NCBI GenBank assembly: GCA_021774445.1
Contig: JAJFJA010000063.1
Location: 1 to 64,000, forward strand
Reading direction: 5' to 3'
Origin: Alphaproteobacteria bacterium
GTDB taxonomy: Bacteria; Pseudomonadota; Alphaproteobacteria; UBA6615
Length of the DNA: 64,000 nucleotides
The notes under the pieces were generated by a model. That model was given only the letters and a program-made list of their open reading frames with translations. It did not search any database and was not told the DNA's origin. The position numbers and the translations under genes were made by a program. This document shows positions 53,879 to 63,600 of the stretch, piece after piece (position 1 is the stretch's first letter; every line of letters starts with the position of its first letter).

Positions 53879-55245
53879 TGGACACAGAAGCTCTGCCCGC
53901 CAAGATGGTGGATTTCGCCCATGCCCTGAAATATGACGACCTGTCGGAAAAAGCGGTGCATGACGCCAAGGCGCGGGTGCTTGATTCAATCGGCGTCGGC
54001 CTCGCGGCGTATATGGCGCCGCCGGTTCGCGTGGCGCGTCAGGTTGTCCAGCCGACGGCCGGCGAGTTCGCCGCCCGCGTTTGGGGTACGCTAATGTACA
54101 CGACGCCGGACATGGCGGCGTTCGTCAACGGCACGATGGTCCGCTATCTCGACCTCAATGACGCCTACCGTACGCGCGACGCCTCGCATCCCTCCGATAA
54201 CCTGCCGGGCATCCTGGCGGTCGCGGAGGCGACCGGTGCGACGGGGCGAGATTTCATTACGGCACTGGCGATTTCTTACGAGATCCAGTGTCGGTTCACC
54301 GACGATGTCCCGTTTAACGATGCCGGGTGGGACCAGCCGGTCGTCGGTGCGATGGCGGTGGCCTTGGCGACCGGTCGCCTGCTGGGCTTGTCGCCGGAGG
54401 CCATGCACCATGCGATATCGCTGGCGGTGATCCCGAACCTTTGTACCTACCAGACCCGGGCGGGTGAACTTTCGATGTGGAAGGGCTGTGCCGGCCCCAA
54501 CGGCGCGCGCAACGGAATCTTCGCCGCGCAATTGGCCAGCGCTGGAATGACCGGGCCGTACAGCGCCTTCGAAGGGATATTTGGCGTCTGGAATCAGACG
54601 GTCAAAGAACCTTTCGACGTCGCCATTCCAAAGCCGGACAAGTCGCTGGTCTACGGTATCAGCCAATCCAACATCAAGACCTATCCGGTGCGCGATTCCT
54701 GCCAGCTGCCGATCGATACCGCGCTGGAGCTGCGCGCCAAGGTCGCCGCCGGCGACATCGCCAGCTTGCGGATCCGTACCTACAAGTCCGCCTATATCGG
54801 CGCCGTCAAGGATGCGGAGCTGTGGGCACCGCAGACCCGCGAAACGGCCGATCATTCGATGCCGTTCTCAGTCGCGGTAACGCTTTGCGACGGCGAAGTC
54901 ACGCCGGACACCTTCGATAGGGCACGTTTCCTCGACCGTGACGTGCTGCGCCTGATCGAAAATATGACCGTCGACATTGACGACGACTTCTCGTCGCAGA
55001 CCCCCGCCATTCGTAATTGTTGGATCGAGGCGACACTGAAAGACGGCGCGACGGCACAGACGCACCGGACGCTGACCCAGGAACGGATTGAGCAGGGTAT
55101 GGACGACGCCGTGCTGGCGGCGAAGTTCCGGCAATGCACTCGGCGCTGTTTCAGCGAGCGCCAGCAGGACATGGTCATGGCGGCCTGTTGGCGGTTGGAC
55201 ACGCTCGATGAAGTCGGCGACCTGGTCGACGCGCTGGCGGTCTGA
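53878..55245 (+). CDS. MmgE/PrpD-family protein (copy 2)
   Basis: A 455-residue MmgE/PrpD protein, closely similar to the copy at 47060: for example YLDLNDAYRTRDASHPSDNL, IPNLCTYQTRAGELSMWKG and TYPVRDSCQLPID are almost identical in the two. It overlaps the amidase stop by one base. The two copies probably arose by duplication and could act on stereoisomers or successive intermediates, or form a hetero-oligomer. Confidence 0.9.
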   Translation: MDTEALPAKMVDFAHALKYDDLSEKAVHDAKARVLDSIGVGLAAYMAPPVRVARQVVQPTAGEFAARVWGTLMYTTPDMAAFVNGTMVRYLDLNDAYRTRDASHPSDNLPGILAVAEATGATGRDFITALAISYEIQCRFTDDVPFNDAGWDQPVVGAMAVALATGRLLGLSPEAMHHAISLAVIPNLCTYQTRAGELSMWKGCAGPNGARNGIFAAQLASAGMTGPYSAFEGIFGVWNQTVKEPFDVAIPKPDKSLVYGISQSNIKTYPVRDSCQLPIDTALELRAKVAAGDIASLRIRTYKSAYIGAVKDAELWAPQTRETADHSMPFSVAVTLCDGEVTPDTFDRARFLDRDVLRLIENMTVDIDDDFSSQTPAIRNCWIEATLKDGATAQTHRTLTQERIEQGMDDAVLAAKFRQCTRRCFSERQQDMVMAACWRLDTLDEVGDLVDALAV

Positions 55246-55256
55246 CAGGGAACGGC

Positions 55257-56522
55257 ATGCCACAAACTCTGGCGCAGAAGATCATCGCGCGCGCCGCCGG
55301 GCGCAAGACCGTCGAATCCGGCGAAATCGTGACCTGCGCCGTCGATCTGGCGATGTTTCACGATTCCAGCGGACCGCGCCGCGTCGCACCGCGGCTCGAG
55401 GCCCTGGGCGCCGGCGTCTGGGATCCCTCGAAGGTTGTTGTGGTCACCGACCACTTCGTGCCGGCGGCCGATGTCGAGAGCGCTAATATCCTCAAGTTGA
55501 CGCGCGACTGGGTCCGCGACAATCGCATCGGGACTTTCTATGACATGGAGGGAATCTGCCATATCGTCCTGGCGGAAAACGGCCACCTGACACCTGGCCT
55601 GTTCGCCGCCGGCGGCGATTCCCATTCCACCACCGCGGGTGCCTTCGCCTGCTATATGGCCGGTTATGGTGCCACCGAAATGACCGGCATCATGGTCACC
55701 GGCGAAATCTGGGTAAAGGTCCCAGAGACGATCCGCATTGCCTGGTCCGGCGAATTCTGTACCGGTGTCTGTGCCAAGGACGTCATGCTTTTCTTGTGCG
55801 CCGAACTGGGCATGGATAACAGCTTTCGCGTTGTCGAGTATGACGGCAGCACCGTCGCCGCCATGGACATGAGCGAGCGTATGGTCCTGACCAACATGGC
55901 GGCGGAGTTGGGTGCCGAAACCGGCATCATCGGCGCCGACCGGACCACGGTCGCGGCGATCGAGGCTACCGGGGCAGACGTGCCGGACGATGCCCTCGAC
56001 TGGCGCAGCGACGAAGGCGCGCCCTATTGCGCGGCGCACGCGTTCGAAGCGTCGGACTTGGTGCCGATGATCGCGGCACCTCACGCGCCGGCGAATACCC
56101 GGGCGGTGGACAGCTTTGCACGGGTGTCGGTCGACCAATGTTATATCGGCGCCTGTACCGGCGCCAAATATTCCGATCTCAAGATGGCTGCCGCGGTGTT
56201 GAAGGGCAGGCGGGTCGCCGCGACAACACGGGTGCTGGTGGCGCCGGCCTCGACCCAGGCAACCCGACGCGCCGCCGCCGACGGCACCCTGGCGGTGCTG
56301 ACCGAGGCCGGCGCGATTATGATGCCAACCGGCTGCGGCGCTTGCCCCGGCATGGGGGCGGGTGTGTTGGGCGACGGTGAGACTTGCATCTCCAGCACCA
56401 ATCGGAATTTTCAAGGCCGGATGGGGTCGGCGTCCGCAAAGATCTATCTTGCCTCGCCCTATTCGGTTGCCGCGGCGGCGGTGGCTGGGCACATCTGCGA
56501 TCCACGCGATTTCTTGACATGA
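55257..56522 (+). CDS. Aconitase/isopropylmalate-dehydratase large-subunit-like (LeuC type)
   Basis: A 421-residue [4Fe-4S] hydro-lyase large subunit. Cluster cysteines lie in IGACTGAKYSDLK, PTGCGACPGMGAGV and the C-terminal ETCISSTNRNFQGRMGS; GGDSHSTTAGAFACYMAG is another signature. It hydrates or dehydrates a di- or tricarboxylate with the LeuD-like partner, whose start overlaps its stop (ATGA). Position next to a PEP-mutase/lyase gene matches dimethylmaleate hydratase more than leucine synthesis. Confidence 0.92.
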   Translation: MPQTLAQKIIARAAGRKTVESGEIVTCAVDLAMFHDSSGPRRVAPRLEALGAGVWDPSKVVVVTDHFVPAADVESANILKLTRDWVRDNRIGTFYDMEGICHIVLAENGHLTPGLFAAGGDSHSTTAGAFACYMAGYGATEMTGIMVTGEIWVKVPETIRIAWSGEFCTGVCAKDVMLFLCAELGMDNSFRVVEYDGSTVAAMDMSERMVLTNMAAELGAETGIIGADRTTVAAIEATGADVPDDALDWRSDEGAPYCAAHAFEASDLVPMIAAPHAPANTRAVDSFARVSVDQCYIGACTGAKYSDLKMAAAVLKGRRVAATTRVLVAPASTQATRRAAADGTLAVLTEAGAIMMPTGCGACPGMGAGVLGDGETCISSTNRNFQGRMGSASAKIYLASPYSVAAAAVAGHICDPRDFLT

Positions 56523-57025
56523 CGGCGATCGCGGGCCGTGCCTGGGTTTTCGGCGACAATATCGACACCGACGTGATCGCCCCGGGGGCTTATCTTAAGT
56601 TCAGCCCCGAGGAAATGGCGCGGCATTGCTTTGAAGCGATTGCCCCTGACTTCGCCACCAAGGTTGAGGTCGGCGATATCGTTGTCGGCGGGCGGAACTT
56701 TGGCATGGGGTCGTCGCGGGAGCAGGCGCCGCAGGCACTCAAGATCCTCGGCGTTGGGGCCGTCGTCGCGGTGTCCTTCGCCCGTATCTTTTATCGTAAC
56801 GCCCTCAATCTGGGTCTGCCGGTACTCTTTCTCCCGCAGGCTGAAGAGATCGCCGCCGGCGATCACCTGTCCGTCGACCCGGTAGCGGGCGCCGTCGTCA
56901 ACGCGACCCAGGATCGAACCTATCCCTGCGACCCGATACCGGACCATCTCATGGCGATGATCGCCGACGGCGGCCTGATGCCGCATCTAAAAAAACGGAT
57001 TGAGGCGGGGTTGATCAAGCAATGA
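56519..57025 (+). CDS. Aconitase/isopropylmalate-dehydratase small-subunit-like (LeuD type)
   Basis: A 168-residue swivel-domain subunit: WVFGDNIDTDVIAPGAYL and the substrate-binding GRNFGMGSSREQAPQALK with the conserved Ser-Arg, then ARIFYRNALNLGLPVL. It completes the active site of the LeuC-like subunit. Both ends overlap neighbours by 4 nt (ATGA), giving balanced synthesis of LeuC-like, LeuD-like and lyase proteins. ATG 56519 is right; the track ORF from 56384 runs back into the upstream gene. Confidence 0.92.
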   Translation: MTAIAGRAWVFGDNIDTDVIAPGAYLKFSPEEMARHCFEAIAPDFATKVEVGDIVVGGRNFGMGSSREQAPQALKILGVGAVVAVSFARIFYRNALNLGLPVLFLPQAEEIAAGDHLSVDPVAGAVVNATQDRTYPCDPIPDHLMAMIADGGLMPHLKKRIEAGLIKQ

Positions 57026-57882
57026 CGTTTCGTGACCTATTGCAGCGGCCGGGCATCGTTGTCGCGCCGGGTATCTATGACGCCCTGACCGGGTTGCTTG
57101 CCGAGCGCGCCGGCTTCAAAGCTGCCTACCTGACCGGCGCGTCGATTGCCTACAGCCGCATCGGCCGGCCGGATATCGGGCTTATTGGCATGGATGAGGT
57201 CGCGTCGACATTGGGCAATATCGCCGAGCGCGTCGGCGTCCCGATCGTCGTCGACGGCGATACCGGGTTCGGCAATGCTCTCAACGTCCAGCGCACGGTC
57301 AGGCTCTTCGAGCGTAACGGTGCCGCCGCGATCCAGCTCGAAGATCAGACTATGCCGAAGCGTTGCGGGCACCTGAAGGATAAGACGTTGATCGCCGGCG
57401 GCGAGATGGTCGGCAAGATCAAGGCCGCCCTCGACGCCCGTACCCGCGATGATTTTGTCGTCATCGCGCGCACCGATGCCATCGGCGTCGAAGGCTTCGA
57501 CGCCGCGCTGGAACGCGCCGAGCGCTATCTGGACGCGGGCGCCGACATGCTGTTCGTCGAGGCGCCGGAATCGGACGCGCAGATGCAGGGCCTCTGCGCC
57601 CGGTTCAAGGACCGTATTCCGCTTATGGCGAACATGGTTGAAGGCGGCAAGACCCCCGTCCTGCCCGCCACCGAACTGGAAGCCATCGGCTATGCGTTCG
57701 TGATTTTCCCCGGCGGCACGGCCCGCGCCGTCGCCCACCACCTGACGAACTACTTCGGCAGCCTTGCGAAGCACGGGACCACGGCGCCATTTGCCGATGG
57801 GATGCTCGATTTCAAGGGCATTACCGATCTTGTCGAGACCCCCGAAATGCTGGCGCTCGGCAAATCCTATGAACAGGATTAA
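57022..57882 (+). CDS. PEP mutase/isocitrate lyase superfamily lyase (2-methylisocitrate or dimethylmalate lyase-like)
   Basis: A 286-residue TIM-barrel enzyme. APGIYDALTGLLAERAG opens it; VDGDTGFGNALNVQRTV and IQLEDQTMPKRCGH carry the metal-binding acids and the catalytic K-[KR]-C-G-H loop. It would cleave a 2-hydroxy-dicarboxylate by retro-aldol into pyruvate or glyoxylate plus an acid. It starts at ATG 57022 overlapping the LeuD-like stop. A metabolic order hydratase then lyase is implied. Confidence 0.9.
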   Translation: MTFRDLLQRPGIVVAPGIYDALTGLLAERAGFKAAYLTGASIAYSRIGRPDIGLIGMDEVASTLGNIAERVGVPIVVDGDTGFGNALNVQRTVRLFERNGAAAIQLEDQTMPKRCGHLKDKTLIAGGEMVGKIKAALDARTRDDFVVIARTDAIGVEGFDAALERAERYLDAGADMLFVEAPESDAQMQGLCARFKDRIPLMANMVEGGKTPVLPATELEAIGYAFVIFPGGTARAVAHHLTNYFGSLAKHGTTAPFADGMLDFKGITDLVETPEMLALGKSYEQD

Positions 57883-57977
57883 TAGCCGTGCCCCGTCCGA
57901 ACCCGCTACTGGATCGCTTCACTTTTTGCTCGCGATGACAACGGGTTTGGCAAAGGCCGCCTGGTAAATCTTCCGGG

Positions 57978-58904
57978 CTAGGCCTGCTGCGCCCGCCACG
58001 CCGCGAGAATATCGGCACCTGTAGCCGGCCACACGTCATCTTTGGCCAGCATGTGCGCCAAGGCACGCTCGAGCGCCTTGATGCGGTGTGGCTGACCGAT
58101 GATCCAAGGATGGACGGTGATGGCCATGATCCGGCCATCGTCGGCCGATGCCTCACGATACAGTACGTCGAACTGATCGATGAGCTGTTGAGTGAACGCC
58201 TCTTCCGAATGTTTGTTTTGGAAGATGATCAGCAGGTCGCTCATTTCATGCGAATGCGGCATGGCGACAAGCTGACCGTTTGCGGTTGTGATCGGATACG
58301 GCATCTCATCATTGACCCAGTCGCAGACATAGTCGATGCCTTGCGCCGCCACGAGGTTCATCGTCTGCATGGATTGCGAGCGTGCCGGAGACAGCCAGCC
58401 CGTGACAGCCTGGCCGGTCGATTGGCGCAGCGTCTCGACGCAGCGTGCGATCCACTCTGATTCCGTCGCCACGTCGAGATCGCCGTGGTGGATATGCCCC
58501 ATATCGAGTCCGCCGGCCAAGATCTCCCAGCCGCGTTTGACGATCTCGTCGATCAGGCGTGGAGTGCGTTCGGCGACCGCCGAATTGACCGCGGCGCTGG
58601 CCCTGATGCCGAGACCATCCAGCACCTTCATGATCCGAAAAATGCCGACCCGATTGCCGTAGTCCCGCAAGGTGTAATGACGCAGATCCGGATACGGCGT
58701 CGACATGGAGCCCGGCGCCTTGAACGGCACCGTGGGCGGGTTCAAAGGAAAGAATTCGACCGCGGTCGAGACCCACAAGGCCAGGCGCGCCCCATTCGGC
58801 CATTTGACCGCTGGGCGCTTCGGCAGCATCGACCAATCGTACCAACTCTGATCCATGCCATAGCCACGGCGGGAATATTTGAGGTATTCCGGCGGCAACG
58901 GCAT
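57978..58904 (-). CDS. PuuE-like polysaccharide-deacetylase-fold amidohydrolase (copy A)
   Basis: A 308-residue NodB-fold protein similar to PuuE allantoinase and cyclic imidase-type enzymes: PNGARLALWVSTAVEFFPLN, YPDLRHYTLRDYGNRVGI, DMGHIHHGDLDV and TGWLSPARSQS. These enzymes open cyclic amides, unlike sugar deacetylases, which usually have an N-terminal signal peptide; none is seen. I use ATG 58904, 1 nt after the stop of the sister gene, rather than the track TTG at 58931. Substrate unproven. Confidence 0.85.
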   Translation of the reverse strand: MPLPPEYLKYSRRGYGMDQSWYDWSMLPKRPAVKWPNGARLALWVSTAVEFFPLNPPTVPFKAPGSMSTPYPDLRHYTLRDYGNRVGIFRIMKVLDGLGIRASAAVNSAVAERTPRLIDEIVKRGWEILAGGLDMGHIHHGDLDVATESEWIARCVETLRQSTGQAVTGWLSPARSQSMQTMNLVAAQGIDYVCDWVNDEMPYPITTANGQLVAMPHSHEMSDLLIIFQNKHSEEAFTQQLIDQFDVLYREASADDGRIMAITVHPWIIGQPHRIKALERALAHMLAKDDVWPATGADILAAWRAQQA

Positions 58905-58905
58905 A

Positions 58906-59832
58906 TCAGCGGCCCCCGTTTGCAGCGCCAATCGCCGTGACGGTTTGATCGTAATAATTCTCGAAATAGTACTGCGCGATTTCGCGGCCGGTCGTCACCC
59001 AGACATCTTCATGGCTGACGATATATTCCAGGGCCTCCGCAAACGGTCCGATGCGGTGCGGATGACCGACCGCGTATGCGTGCAGGGGGATACACATCAC
59101 CGTGCCGGATTGCGCCCCTTCCTCGAGGAGCTGATCGAAATTGGCCTTCAGAATATCGGCGTAGCGTCGCGGCGAGCCGAGATTGACGTTGTAATGAATG
59201 ATGTCGTTCATCTCGAGCGAATAGGGGATCGAGATGAAACGGCCCTTGCGAACGTTCACCGGTTGCGGCTGGTCGTCGCAAAACAAATCGCAGGTGTAGA
59301 GAATTCCATACTCCGCCAGCAGGTCCATTGTTCGCTCGGTATGGGTTAGGGCAGGGGCGAGCCAGCCGGCGATCATCTGCCCGGTGTGCTTTTTCACCGT
59401 TTCGATCGCATCCTCGATAACCGCCCGCTCCTGCGCCTCATCCATATTGTAGCAATAGCGCGTGTTATAGATGCCGTGGGAATAGAACTCCCAGTTGCGC
59501 TTGACGCATTCTTCGATGATTTCAGGATGATGCTCGCACAAGGCGACGTTGAGCGACACGCTGCCGCGCACGCCCAGGCGATCGAACACCTCCATCATCC
59601 GCCAATGCCCAACCCGGTTGCCGTAGTCGCGCGCGCTATAAGTCAGGATGTCCGGGACTGGTCGCGGCCAAGGTTTGCGCGACGGGTTCACCGGCGGGTC
59701 AAGTTCGTAGAACTCGATATTCGGCGCGACCCACAGCGCGACTTTAGCTCCGTTCGGCCACTCGATTTTCGGCCGGTCGATATACGGCCAATAGTCGTAT
59801 AAGCCGGGATCGGACTTCTGTGCGTCCGCCAT
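58906..59832 (-). CDS. PuuE-like polysaccharide-deacetylase-fold amidohydrolase (copy B)
   Basis: A 308-residue paralogue of the adjacent gene: PNGAKVALWVAPNIEFYELD, ILTYSARDYGNRVGHWRMME, YSHGIYNTRYCYNMDE and AGWLAPALTHTERT. The two share layout, with moderate identity, so they probably act on related rings or form a complex. Its ATG overlaps the stop of the isochorismatase-like gene (TGATG), so all three are one operon. Confidence 0.85.
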   Translation of the reverse strand: MADAQKSDPGLYDYWPYIDRPKIEWPNGAKVALWVAPNIEFYELDPPVNPSRKPWPRPVPDILTYSARDYGNRVGHWRMMEVFDRLGVRGSVSLNVALCEHHPEIIEECVKRNWEFYSHGIYNTRYCYNMDEAQERAVIEDAIETVKKHTGQMIAGWLAPALTHTERTMDLLAEYGILYTCDLFCDDQPQPVNVRKGRFISIPYSLEMNDIIHYNVNLGSPRRYADILKANFDQLLEEGAQSGTVMCIPLHAYAVGHPHRIGPFAEALEYIVSHEDVWVTTGREIAQYYFENYYDQTVTAIGAANGGR

Positions 59833-60509
59833 CAGTCTTTCACCGGCGCGTAGGCATCGAGATAGTCCAGCACTTCCCGGACCGACACGACATCGGCATA
59901 TTTAAGAGCCAGGTCACACAAATTGGCATAGTGCGGTATCTCGTGCTTATCGGCGACGCACTCTTCGGGCACGATGGTACGGTAGCCACGGGACAGACTG
60001 TCGACGGCGGTGGCACGCACGCACCCCGAGGTCGAACCGCCGGTAACGATGACCGTATCGACTTGGTGCCAGACGAGCAGGGACGGCAGGCCGGTCTCGA
60101 AGAAGGCCGACGCCATGCGCTTGATGTAGGTGACATCGCGGTGGTGGTCGATATTCAACCGGTCGTCAAATTCAAAGCGCCGCGACCCGACTTTGATGTT
60201 CTGTAAGCTGTCCGGCGTATCGGTCCGAGTACCCCAGACACCGGCATCCTCCGCCGACTCTAAAAAACCGACATGGGTCCAGACGACCGGCAGACTTTTC
60301 GACCGGGCGAGATCTGACACCTTGTTGATATAGTCGATCTGGTTGGGGTCGGTCTCGTAGGCGGTCTTGAACTCGTCGACCCGAGTATAGGCGTTTTGCA
60401 GATCAATATTGACGATTACCGGCTTGCGGCCAAAGCCGAACCGAGCGCGGGTTGGGTTGGCCTTGATCTGGGCAAAATACTCGCGCGGGGTCAGGGAAGA
60501 GTCTTCCAT
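59832..60509 (-). CDS. Isochorismatase-superfamily cysteine amidohydrolase (N-carbamoylsarcosinase-like)
   Basis: A 225-residue cysteine hydrolase. The triad fits Asp in IVNIDLQNAYTR, Lys in the ITYIKRMASAFFET region (read as DVTYIKRMAS), and Cys in GGSTSGCVRATAVDSLSRGY. Family members remove carbamoyl or amide groups (N-carbamoylsarcosine, maleamate, ureidoacrylate). It is first in the operon with two PuuE-like genes: ring opening by PuuE types then amide removal by this enzyme is a known logic in ureide and imide breakdown. ATG 60509 is preferred to the track start at 60626. Confidence 0.87.
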   Translation of the reverse strand: MEDSSLTPREYFAQIKANPTRARFGFGRKPVIVNIDLQNAYTRVDEFKTAYETDPNQIDYINKVSDLARSKSLPVVWTHVGFLESAEDAGVWGTRTDTPDSLQNIKVGSRRFEFDDRLNIDHHRDVTYIKRMASAFFETGLPSLLVWHQVDTVIVTGGSTSGCVRATAVDSLSRGYRTIVPEECVADKHEIPHYANLCDLALKYADVVSVREVLDYLDAYAPVKD

Positions 60510-60679
60510 GGGTAAGTTTCCGTTTCTCGGCGCCTCGGCCGGTAGCTGCGGTGGCTCTGCGGGCACGTACTTTAATCCCCTGCCGCGCCAGTTCAAGCAG
60601 CGCCTAAAGCGCTTTCCCGAGGCCACACGCTGTTGCGGCCGGTCGTCGCTACGGTGAAGATGCGCCCGGACGCCGCCGC

Positions 60680-63600
60680 CTATTTGCCGAACAGACCGCG
60701 CAGAACCCCCACCGGATCGGGGGCCGGCGCCGCCGGCGCGTCCGCACTCGGCGGTGGCTCCGAGCCGTCGGCGGGCGATGCCACGCCACCTGGCGCGATC
60801 AGTTGCTGAAAGAGGGTCACGGCGCCTTCCGGCCCCCGCGCGCCATCGCCCGCCGCCGTTGGCGTTGCGGCCGGGTCGGTCGCCGCCTCGGATGATCCGG
60901 TAATGGCTCCCAGCACATTTTCAAGCCCGCCACCCGCCGATCCCGGGTTCGGCAGCGCCACCCCCAGGCTCGCACCCAGTTGCCTCAGGTCCGTCGGCAA
61001 GTTGGTGAGCCGCTCCGGATCCTGGGCCATGGCCTGAAAGACATTCTGCCAGTCGACACCATAGCGTGGTTGCGTCCACGGCCCGGCGATGTTGACCGGT
61101 ATCGGCAGGCCGGCCAGTGCGTCCCGGCCGCTTTGTCCCTCCAGCGAGGCTACAAGCTTGGCCTCGATCTGGTAATCTACAGTCTGCGGCGGCAGCGCCA
61201 CTAGGCCTTCGCCGGTCAGCCGCAGCAGCGGCGCCAGCAGTTTGAAGTCGCGGTTGTCGACCACGCCGTCCTTAATCTCGAAGCTGCCCGCCATCTCCGC
61301 AAAGTCGGTCCTTTGTGCCTCGCCGGCGGACGCCTCGAACCCCAGGGTTCGCACCCGGCGCAGCGTTGCCGGCACGTTAATGCCGTGGATGGCACCATCA
61401 GCGACGCGGAACTCCCCGTGCCCATCGAGGCTCGCCACCAGCTCCTGTTGGCTGCGCCCGCGCGCAGTCCCCTGCGCGGCTAGCGTGGCCGTACCACTCA
61501 GGCGATCGGTAGTTCCGAAGCTGCGGAGCACCGGTCGCGCCGCGATATCCTGCGCCGCCGCTTCATAACGAAGTGCCGCAATATCATCTGAGGCATCAAG
61601 CGTGGCCGTTCCGGACATCACGCCGTCAGCGACTTGAAGGGAGTCGATATCCCCCGTAAGCACCCCGTCTCGCAGCACCACATTTACGACCCCGTCGCGA
61701 AAGTCGAGTTCGCCGAATCGGAGTGAGCCGATCTCGACCCGCACCTCGCCCTCGATCCGCCGCAGACCGGTAAGGTCGAGCTGCGCCTTGCTCCAGCCGC
61801 CGTCCGGTAGCGCCGACACCTCCTCCTTCTCCGTTGCAGGCGGTGTCGTTTGCGAGGTCGGCTCCTCGGCCGGTCGCTGCGGCAGAAAACGGTCGAGGTC
61901 GATGACTCCCCCCTGCACATCTAGCGTGATCTTGGGCACCGTGCCGCTGGCGTCGACACCGCCACTGACCCGCGCCTCCAACCCTTCGCCCGCGACCGTA
62001 AGCTTCTCCAGGTCGAGCGTCATGGCCCCCGCATCTGCGGCAAAGCGCGCGCTGACCGTCAGGGGGCCGGGGTCGGACGGCAGTGTCGTCAACGGACGGC
62101 CCAGCCATTTACTGAGGTCGGCGACGGAGCCGATATCCACGTCGAGGTCTCCGTCGACGCCAAGCGACGGCGCCAGCAACACGGCCCCGTCATAGCGTGC
62201 ACTTACCAGCCGTGACCCGGCGGTGGCGACGATCTCCAGGCGGTCGGACGACAGGATCTGATCCAGCGGGTCCAGCGTCAGGGCGAGCGACGTTGGCTCG
62301 CCGTTATAGGTGACATTGCCGTCCAGTTGAGGCCGCGCCGCCGGTCCCGGCAGGTCGACAGTGAGTGACAGGTCGGCCACGGTGCCGAGGCGCGCATCCC
62401 GGACATCGACCTGATCCAGGGTCATGGTGAGCGCCCCGGTGAGATTGGCCACCAACGCCCGCACGCTGACCCCTTGCGCCGACAGGTCAAGCGTGCCGTT
62501 CCCCACGCCCGACAGCGGCGCCTCGCGCATCAGCGCACCGACCTCAATCCCGCCGAACGTCAGCGCGGCCGACAGCGCCGGCATCGCACTGGCGCCATCC
62601 AGCGTTCCACCGCCGCTTAAGACCCCGCCTGCCAGGCCAAGCTCTGTGATCGTCACGGTCGCAACTCCAGCGTCCAGACCCAGCGAAACATCGATCGGGC
62701 GCGCGGCCATCGCCGGCACGGAGAGTTGCCCGATCCGCACGCGGACGTCGGCATCCACGGCCTGCAGTCCCGTCAGATCGAGCGGCGTGTCCGGCAGGGC
62801 CGCGCGTTCGCCACCTTCCGCCGTATCGGTGGGCGCAGGCGGCGTTCCTCCCTGGTCTACTACGGCAGTCGACGGCAGCAGACGGCCGAGGTCGATGCTG
62901 TTGCTGACGAGGTCGAGGCTCACCTTGGGCGTTGGGCCGCTAACGTCGAACCGGCCGCTGCCACGCGCATCCGCAAAGGCGCTCTCGACCGTCACCTCGT
63001 CCAGCGTGACGGTGAGCGCACTCATATCCAACGCGAATTGTGCTCCCAGTGCCACGGGGCCCGGATCCTCGGCCAGGCCGTCCAGTGGAAGCCCTAGCCA
63101 CGCCCCAATGTCGTCAACCGAAGTCACATCTGCCACGATCGTCCCGCCGGCGCCCAGTCCGGGCCGCAGCATGACCCGCCCGTCAAAGGACGCCTTGGCG
63201 ACGCGCGAACTCACCGATGCTGCGACGGTAAAGTTGTCGCGGTCAAAAATTTGATCCAGCGGGTCGAAGCTCAGCACGAGATTGGTTGGTTCGCCGTTGT
63301 AGATCACGTCGCCGGCAATCCGTGGCTGCCCCGTCGGTCCGGGCAAATCGATGGTGAGCATGACATCGGCGAGCGTTCCTGGTGCGGCCGGCACCACCGG
63401 ATCGTTCAGGCCCAGCGTCATTTTTCCCACGGCACCGGCCACCAGGGCCCGCGCACTGACGCCACTGGCCGTGGCCGACAATGTCCCGGCGGCGACACCT
63501 GAGAGCGGCGCCTCACCCAGCGCCGCGCGGGCTAGGTCGTCGACCACCACGCCGTCAAAGGAAAGGTCCGTCTTCAGAGCCAGTGCGTCATCGGCGGCAT

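Noticed and set aside
54852-56492. 546-residue minus-strand ORF opposite the LeuC-like gene
   Set aside because: Antisense shadow; the sense strand carries intact Fe-S hydratase motifs.
58904-58931. TTG start giving a 26-nt overlap between the PuuE-like genes
   Set aside because: An ATG at 58904 sits 1 nt after the previous stop and gives the expected N-terminus, so the longer form is unnecessary.
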